This document shows, piece by piece, positions 58,254 through 64,000 of a DNA stretch of 64,000 nt (position 1 is its first letter; every line of letters begins with the position of its first letter). A program made the position numbers and the translations under genes. The stretch comes from Kondoa malvinella (Eukaryota; Basidiomycota; Agaricostilbomycetes; Agaricostilbales; Kondoaceae): assembly GCA_039545315.1 (NCBI GenBank), contig BCIM01000014.1, forward strand, positions 409,841 through 473,840, in the 5' to 3' direction. A model generated the notes under the pieces. That model searched no databases, was not told the DNA's origin, and worked only from the letters and a program-made list of their open reading frames with translations.

Positions 58254-58713
58254 CGGCTCAACGAGAGGGGAAGATAGCCGATCAGAGGCTGGTGCAGGAA
58301 GCTTGTGAGTAGCTAGCCCCATTTATGCTCATCAGTGCACTGACTTGCCAACAGACCAAAGCCTGGATGCGATCGCTTGAAATCAACAGTCACGTAATCA
58401 GCCTGTCACCCGTTTCCCGCTTTCTTGCTCAGTAATGCAAGCATCCAAGCGGGTTCCTTAAGTCACGTCGTTGGCACAGCATGTACGTTAACAAGTCACA
58501 ATACCGACAAAAGATACCTTGCCTTTCAAAGTACTGACAGTGTCTATAGCTGTTCCTGAATCTGTTGAGTACGTTGCGGTAGTTCTGCTCGCCAGTCTTT
58601 GCTAATGTTGTGCAGACGTATTCTCCCAGAGTCTATCCAGTAAGTACTTGGCTGCGCAATGTACTCAAGTACAAATTGACCGCTCTGATAGTCCTACTGG
58701 TGACAAGGCTTGA
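58254..58713 (+). CDS. Possible small multi-exon gene, start unresolved
   Basis: A chain of short exons with good splice signals stays open in one frame: about 58254-58314, 58356-58398, 58436-58490, 58551-58570, 58617-58640 and 58691-58713, ending KAxx-TGA (HPTGDKA). Residues read include LPKPGCDRLKSTV, NASIQAGSLSHVVGTAS and VPESVERILPESIHPTGDKA. No in-frame ATG was found at the left, so the start may lie within the GDPD 3' exons or an exon is missing. No family recognised. Confidence 0.3.
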
Positions 58714-59123
58714 GAAGGAATTAAGTACATGTCTTGGGTGAACGAAAGCGTGCTTGTATTTGAACGAGTGGTGCTGCAATACTGTCTACATCTCTATGTC
58801 GCTGGGTACAACTATTTGTTACACTATGCGTTATGCTCCTGCTCACCCGAGGCATCGTCAGCTGAATATCTAAAACAGGTGAAAGCTGCTGCACGTACCT
58901 AATAAACTGCTCTGATTAGCGCGGAATTGCCACGTATCAAACTGCGATTAGATCACGAGTGTTCTCTGCTGCGCTTGAATATTCCACCTCGACAGCTATC
59001 TAAGCCCAAGTTCCATGCCTTGCTCAGACTGTTAAAGGTCGTAGCTAGACGTTGAAGCGGACCCACATCTGCCTTCCTTACTCAGACGTTGAATAGATGC
59101 AGCTGTACGAAGCACGACCTACA
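58714..59123. other. Convergent spacer, no gene seen
   Basis: About 400 bp with only short open frames, between plus-strand genes on the left and the minus-strand NYN gene. Confidence 0.4.
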
Positions 59124-62100
59124 TCATTTGACAGACAGGATAGGCCTTTGAGATTCCACCAATGCAAGGAATTCCAGCTGTGCTGTATATGTACCAAACA
59201 AGCCGGGCAGATGCACTCTTCGGAACCGCGATGTGAGTCCATACTCCGGTGTCGAAGACTTGGCATGAGGAGCTTGTTCTTTTCGTAGGATATGGCGGTC
59301 ACAAAGAGATTCTAGCGCGCGATAATAATTGGTATGGCCGACGAAGAACGGGAACTTGGGCAGCAGAGTCCCTAGAATATGGCTTCCGGCAAAATCAGGG
59401 TGTCGTGAATTGATTCCCACAGTGCTCGCTTACGATAAAGCATACAGTTCGAAAAGCTGCCAGCCAAATGCTATGTCCGATAATTGGAGCACAAGTACAA
59501 TGACCTGTTCTGGTACTGTCAATCGTTGGTGACATACAATCTCGAAGATGTTCATGTTGGCAGAGTAATATTTTGCAAGGTGTGGGAGAGCGACAGGCCT
59601 TGGCAGATCTGGTGGTACCACGAAGAGTTCGAGGCGAAGAAGGGGATCTGCCTTTACCAAGCTAGCCCAGACTCGTTGCTCTTCCAGACGCCCTTGAAGG
59701 TAGTCTTGCCTCAATACGAATGCACTGGGTAAGTGTGGAAGCGCAGCGAGGAGGTTTGTGTCCCGAGCAGATCGGAGACGTAGTAGTTTCAGAGGCCTTG
59801 GAAATTGGGGTACCTCGCCGGGCATGCACTGTGATAGGCTTGGCCGAAGAAGTCCAGAGTGAAGAGCCGCCAGCATTTTCTCTGGCATCCGCGCCCATTC
59901 GTGTGTTTGCTGGCCGAATTGAGTCGCTTGCGTCGCCTCATTGACTTCGAGCAAAAGATGGGATAATCGGCTTTCTTGGCCAGAGGCTAACAGTTGCATC
60001 ACGCGCGGTATAACAGCATCTGTACCACATCACATCGAATTCCAAAGAGCAGAATGAAGCGCATACCTCGCCAATTTGGCGGACACCAAGAAATATGCGG
60101 AAGACCTGCTCGTACTAGTCGCACAATTTGGTTCTGGTGATTGCTTGCGGGCCTGGCTAAGACGGCGCGAATATCTTTCTGCTGTGGGAGTTTGGAATCG
60201 GCATTGGCACTGATTGGCAGAGGCTCGGGCGGCATGACAACAAGTGCAGGTTCATGTACACTTTTCATTGGAGGTGTTGTGCCTTGAAGTGAGTCTATAC
60301 GAGTCATCAGCAAGCATACAAAGTACTTAAAAAGAAGCCATACTTGTGTCTGTCACAATGGCTGTCGATGGAGCGCCCGAGCGCTGTTCCCCCAGCTTGT
60401 GGCCCAGAAGATTCAGTTGCGCATGATGATGCCAGAACAGCGCAGGCAGGTGCACAGAGTAATACTTGGCATTGACAAGGAAGGCCGGCTGAGTAGCGCT
60501 CTTCTTCCCCAATATTTGGCCCGGCCAGACCGCTTTGTGTAAAATCTCTTTGCGAACCAGAATAGTGAGCATTTCAAGTATATCTGCATGGCCAGATTTC
60601 CATGCAAAGTGTGGAATGAGCAGTTCGGTGATCTCCCTATTCACTTGTAAATATCGTTCGGCAGTTTTTGTATTTGACTCACTTGATATTGGACAGCAGA
60701 ATCACATCCGTCTTTGCCTTGGACACGATAGTCTGGCAGACCAGCAGCAAAAATTGTAAAGGAGCTGACAGCCTGCTTCCGGATACCGCTTCGTAATTCC
60801 GGATGGTCGGATCATAGTATCGCGGGAGGTGAGGTAATCGAAGAGGCCGGCTTGGTTTAGGGATGATAACAAGCAGCGGATTGACCCAGACTCGTGATTC
60901 GAGTTGTTCCGAGTTGACAGACGATAAAGTAGTTTCTTCTCGCCAAAGATCGCAATTGAAAGATGGAGAAGTGACAGGGACTTCCGCGACTGATGGAGAA
61001 CTACTTTCCGGTACAATCGTATGTCGCAATCGCGCTGGAGCCGGACAGATGCCATCAGTGATACTCCAGGCTTTTAGCAGAAACTAGACGCTCACGGTAG
61101 TAGGCTGGTAGATGCGGCAACGTGAAAGGGCGATCTGTTGGCAGTACTTCCGTGTCAGGGCTGGAAGAGGTAGGCTCTTCTCTGGCCCGGGCCAATGGTA
61201 CTGACAGAAGCATGCCGGACTCGACAAAATTTTGCAGGTGTACTGACACCTTCCACTTCTTTAGCTTGACGCCGTTCTTGATTCTCTGGCTCTCGAGATG
61301 TGCAAGAAGTTCCGACAGTAAAGTCGCGTCGTTATTGTTCAAGAATCCCAGCGCATGAGGCCGCACGTGCTCTTTACTCGTATCAGCTCCTGACCGGACC
61401 GTATCTGGCGAGACTGACTATCGATGTCCTTGCCGGAAGTCACGGTCCATGGTAGCGATCGTCTAATCTGGGGTATGACATCGCTCTTCGCTATAACATT
61501 GACTTTGAGGTTCGTCTGGCCATCTAAAGTTTCCGCAATGTCTTTGACTCCCTTGGTCTTGGTAAATGGTTGCGCTTTCGATGCTGTCTGGGTCTCTGGT
61601 GCGACTGCTTGCGACTTGGCTACTGCGGCTGACTTGCTGTTGGCGGGAGCGGCGGTCAAGATCTTCTTTAAAGGCGGAACTGCGGTCTTTGGAGCCTCTC
61701 TTGACGAAGACTTGCTGGCTACATCCACAGTGGTTGGCTTCTTCCCGGAAGACAACACATTCTTTACGATCTCTTCGATCACGGACAGAGTATTGTTTGC
61801 TATACCTGAATGGCCAATCTAGTCAAGGCGATCAGACCTGTAAAGGCATTCTTACCTTTAAGCTGGGCCGTGTCCTGGCTCGTCTGAACATTGACCATGG
61901 ATCCAGAGTTGTTACTCAGACGCGATCCTACAAGCAACTGCGACCAGCCAACGCTTTGATCCACGGGACCCGACGAGCTCCCGCCGACAACCACTATGTT
62001 CACACCATGGTTTTGCAAGCGTCCCAGAGTATTAGTGAAGTCTTTATCTGAGCTGATAAGCACCACTCGTACGGCACCAGTTTGATTGCTAGCCCAATGC

Positions 62101-62845
62101 GTCATCTAAGGCTCGTCAGCCTTGCGCAATATACTAGACAAATACTTACAGATCCAATAATGTGGTGGTCGACGGCTTCTTTCTTCCCCCCTGCGCTAGA
62201 GTTCATCGTAAGCTCGAGTCTCGGTATGCAAAGCCCACGTACAGAGGTGAATCGATGAGCTCTATCCCATGCGCAAAGGCTTCCGTCCGAAAAGCGATGT
62301 TGACGTTCGAGGTATTGGCATAGACACGAAAGGTTTCGAGGTATCCATCCCTGAGCAATATCTGCTCCCAATGAGTCAGCCGTACAGCCTCTGGCGGGAG
62401 TTACTGCCTGACATCCAGTAGATTGCGCCTGAAATTGGCCAGCTCTGAAGAGGATACCGAGCGATTTTCGTAGCTGAACAGGTGAACGGAATCAAGATCT
62501 AGCTGCAAAGGCGTAGTACAAGGGAGCGTACTCCCAGAAGATGCCTGTCTTGTAGTAGGGCTCTACATTGGATGCTCGTGCAGCTTGCGTCTGTGTTCGC
62601 AAATCGATTTGAGGCTTTGATGCTGGTATATCCTTGCTGTATGAGGGTATACCAAGAAAGGCTCGCAAGCGAGAACGCCAGCCTAGCCCATTGCTCATGT
62701 AGCGCGTGATGGTCACGTCGCTGTTCTAAACAACAGAAACATTTGACGAGGGAGTACTTTGAGCAGCTCTGCAGGCTACACAGCAGCACATGGGTCTAAC
62801 ACTTGGCAGTTGATGCAAGATTCGAGGTTGCTGGCGGTTCGACAT
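59124..62845 (-). CDS. NYN-domain protein with repeated LPHLxxYY modules (MARF1-like layout)
   Basis: The probable ATG is at 62845 (MSNRQQPRILHQLP) and the stop at 59124, with many introns. The N-terminal half reads a NYN (PIN-like) RNase domain: LDLDSVHLF with the first acidic residue, ETFRVYANTSNVNIAF, ELIDSPL, KKEAVDHHIIG, and VRVVLISSDKDFTNTLGRL followed by HGVNIVVVGG. The acidic residues in DLDS, EAVDHH and SDKDF would bind metal. A Lys/Ser/Ala-rich linker follows, then a long C-terminal region with repeated winged-helix-like modules, each carrying RP..LPHL..YY (near 61,100, 60,820 and 59,570) plus two related HLP-type copies. MARF1 and LabA relatives pair NYN with repeat RNA-binding modules. 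Exon borders are only partly resolved; function is inference. Confidence 0.65.
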
Positions 62846-62893
62846 GTTAAACACACGTTGCAATGCACGAGCGGAAACTTGTAGCCGCAGCAC

Positions 62894-64000
62894 CTACGCT
62901 CGCTTCTCCAACTGCATCTGCGAGAACTGTCCTGGGCCGAACTCGCGTGGGCCGAGAGCATTGTCCAGAACTTCCATGAGAGCCAATGTCTGCGAAGTCA
63001 AATCAGCAGAGCTCTCGCAGCCAGCACAAGGCATACCCTTTCCTCCTCCCAGGCAGAGCATACGACTTGTACACCAACAGGGAGACCAGCCATCTTCTTG
63101 GCATCGTAGATGCCCTTTGCTTGACTGTAGACAGCCTTGTGTAGAATCTTGGCACCTTTAGTCTGTTCCTTGCCCCATCGTCTGGTGAGAGTATCCTCGA
63201 TGGGGTCGACTTTCGTTACTGGCACGACACCGGCTGACGAGTCGACAAGATTCCAGAGGATAGTCTCGATAGCGAGGAAGGCGAGCTGTATAGAACTCAA
63301 TAAAGGCAAGCGATAGAGTGGTATGACGCACATTCCATCCAGAGCCAACAGGAATAGCAGGCACAGCTTGCACTGGCGTTATCATTCCATCTGTCCGCGA
63401 GAAAGACTGTCAGTGCTCAAGTCGCCGCGGGCTTCAAGTTCGCGAACCAAGGGCCAATTCGTCCCACAGTAACTCCTTGAGTCTTTTAGCATACGCATCC
63501 CTGCGATAATATCAGCTAAGTTCTTTCGACACTTGCCGGGGCTTACCTCTCAGCTTGAGCCTTCAACAATCCTTTCACCGGCTTGCGACCAGCTCGGATC
63601 AGGATACGAGCAGTAGTAGGATCGACCCATGACAATAATCTGGAAATGCCGCCTAGCAAAGTAGGGCCCAACCAGCCTTGGAGTCTCTGCAGGAAAAGGA
63701 ACCTACCGCCGAAATCAGCGGGATTCTATCGATGCCGTTCGTAGCTCACCCTTCGACTGGATCGACTTCAATATGCGACATCAACCCTTCGAACGCATCC
63801 GAGCTAGACATAGCGACGAAAAGCTCGAGTGATTTGGTAATATCAGGAATCTTGACTTCGACGCATTCGTGACCTGCTTCTTGCAGTGCTTTGATACTCA
63901 TGTCTACCGCTCTTTGGCATGCAGGAGAGACGGGTAGGACTAGTACCGTCAGTTTTTAGCTTGTCCCGACAATAGATGACCGACATTCATCTGTTCTATA
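62894..64000 (-). CDS. Amidase-signature enzyme, C-terminal part (right-truncated)
   Basis: The stop is at 62894 and the gene runs off the right edge on the minus strand, so the N-terminal part with the catalytic Ser-Ser-Lys triad is outside. The visible part fits the C-terminal half of amidase-signature enzymes of the fungal acetamidase/FAAH type: VSPACQRAVDMSIKALQEAG, HECVEVKIPDI, LAFLAIETILWNLVDSSAGV, VTKVDPIEDTLTRRWGKEQT, and AGLPVGVQVVCSAWEEERV. These enzymes hydrolyse amide bonds of small or fatty acyl amides. At least three introns are present. The end lies 49 bp from the start of the NYN gene on the same strand. Confidence 0.85.

Noticed and set aside
1..64000. tRNA, rRNA genes and CRISPR arrays.
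   Set aside because: A visual search for B-box (GGTTCGANTCC) on both strands, rRNA core sequences and regularly spaced repeats found none convincing.

Overview
The window is eukaryotic nuclear DNA from a compact fungal genome. Nearly every gene is cut by many short spliceosomal introns, mostly 45-60 nt, with GTRNGY donors, a CTGAY-type branch point and a YAG acceptor. Genes sit 20-700 bp apart on both strands. The gene set (Gpc1-type acyltransferase, Vip1, CTR copper transporter, Mug190-like SMP/C2 protein, intron-rich U6 neighbourhood) suggests a basidiomycete. That placement is an inference from style and families; no rRNA marker is present. I rebuilt exon chains by hand, and most chains given below sum to an exact multiple of three.

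Layout. 1-17.5 kb is ordinary housekeeping sequence: an SH3 protein (cut by the left edge), a METTL24-like methyltransferase, CLASP/Stu1, acetylornithine aminotransferase, a SNAPC4-like Myb protein, an IAH1-type esterase, a small unknown gene, glycerophosphocholine acyltransferase GPC1, an MCUR1/CCDC90-like mitochondrial protein and PYM. From 17.5 to 28.8 kb coding density falls and the content turns accessory. This stretch has a U6 snRNA gene, an unknown Asn/Gln-rich gene, a 1427-residue protein joining a ubiquitin-specific protease to two serine-recombinase-like domains and cysteine-rich tails, and a broken second copy of the protease part. The gene for Vip1 (28.9-32.8 kb) lies between two almost identical ~640 bp inverted repeats, and next to the right repeat is a 48 nt copy of the U6 3' end.

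From 34 kb to the right edge the sequence is dense and ordinary again: CTR copper transporter, Cdt1, Mug190-like SMP/C2 protein, PC-esterase-like membrane protein, peroxisomal ABCD transporter, ribulose-phosphate epimerase, alpha-arrestin, mitochondrial uS7, VPS20, three unknown proteins, profilin, GDPD, a NYN-domain protein with internal repeats, and an amidase cut by the right edge.

The genes do not form one pathway. The most notable content is the protease-recombinase fusion at 21,335-26,021 together with its degraded relative and the U6-chimeric repeat, which look like traces of mobile-element activity. Other notable points are divergent genes whose start codons abut (CLASP/ARG8), a probable GC-AG intron in VIP1, and very small exons.
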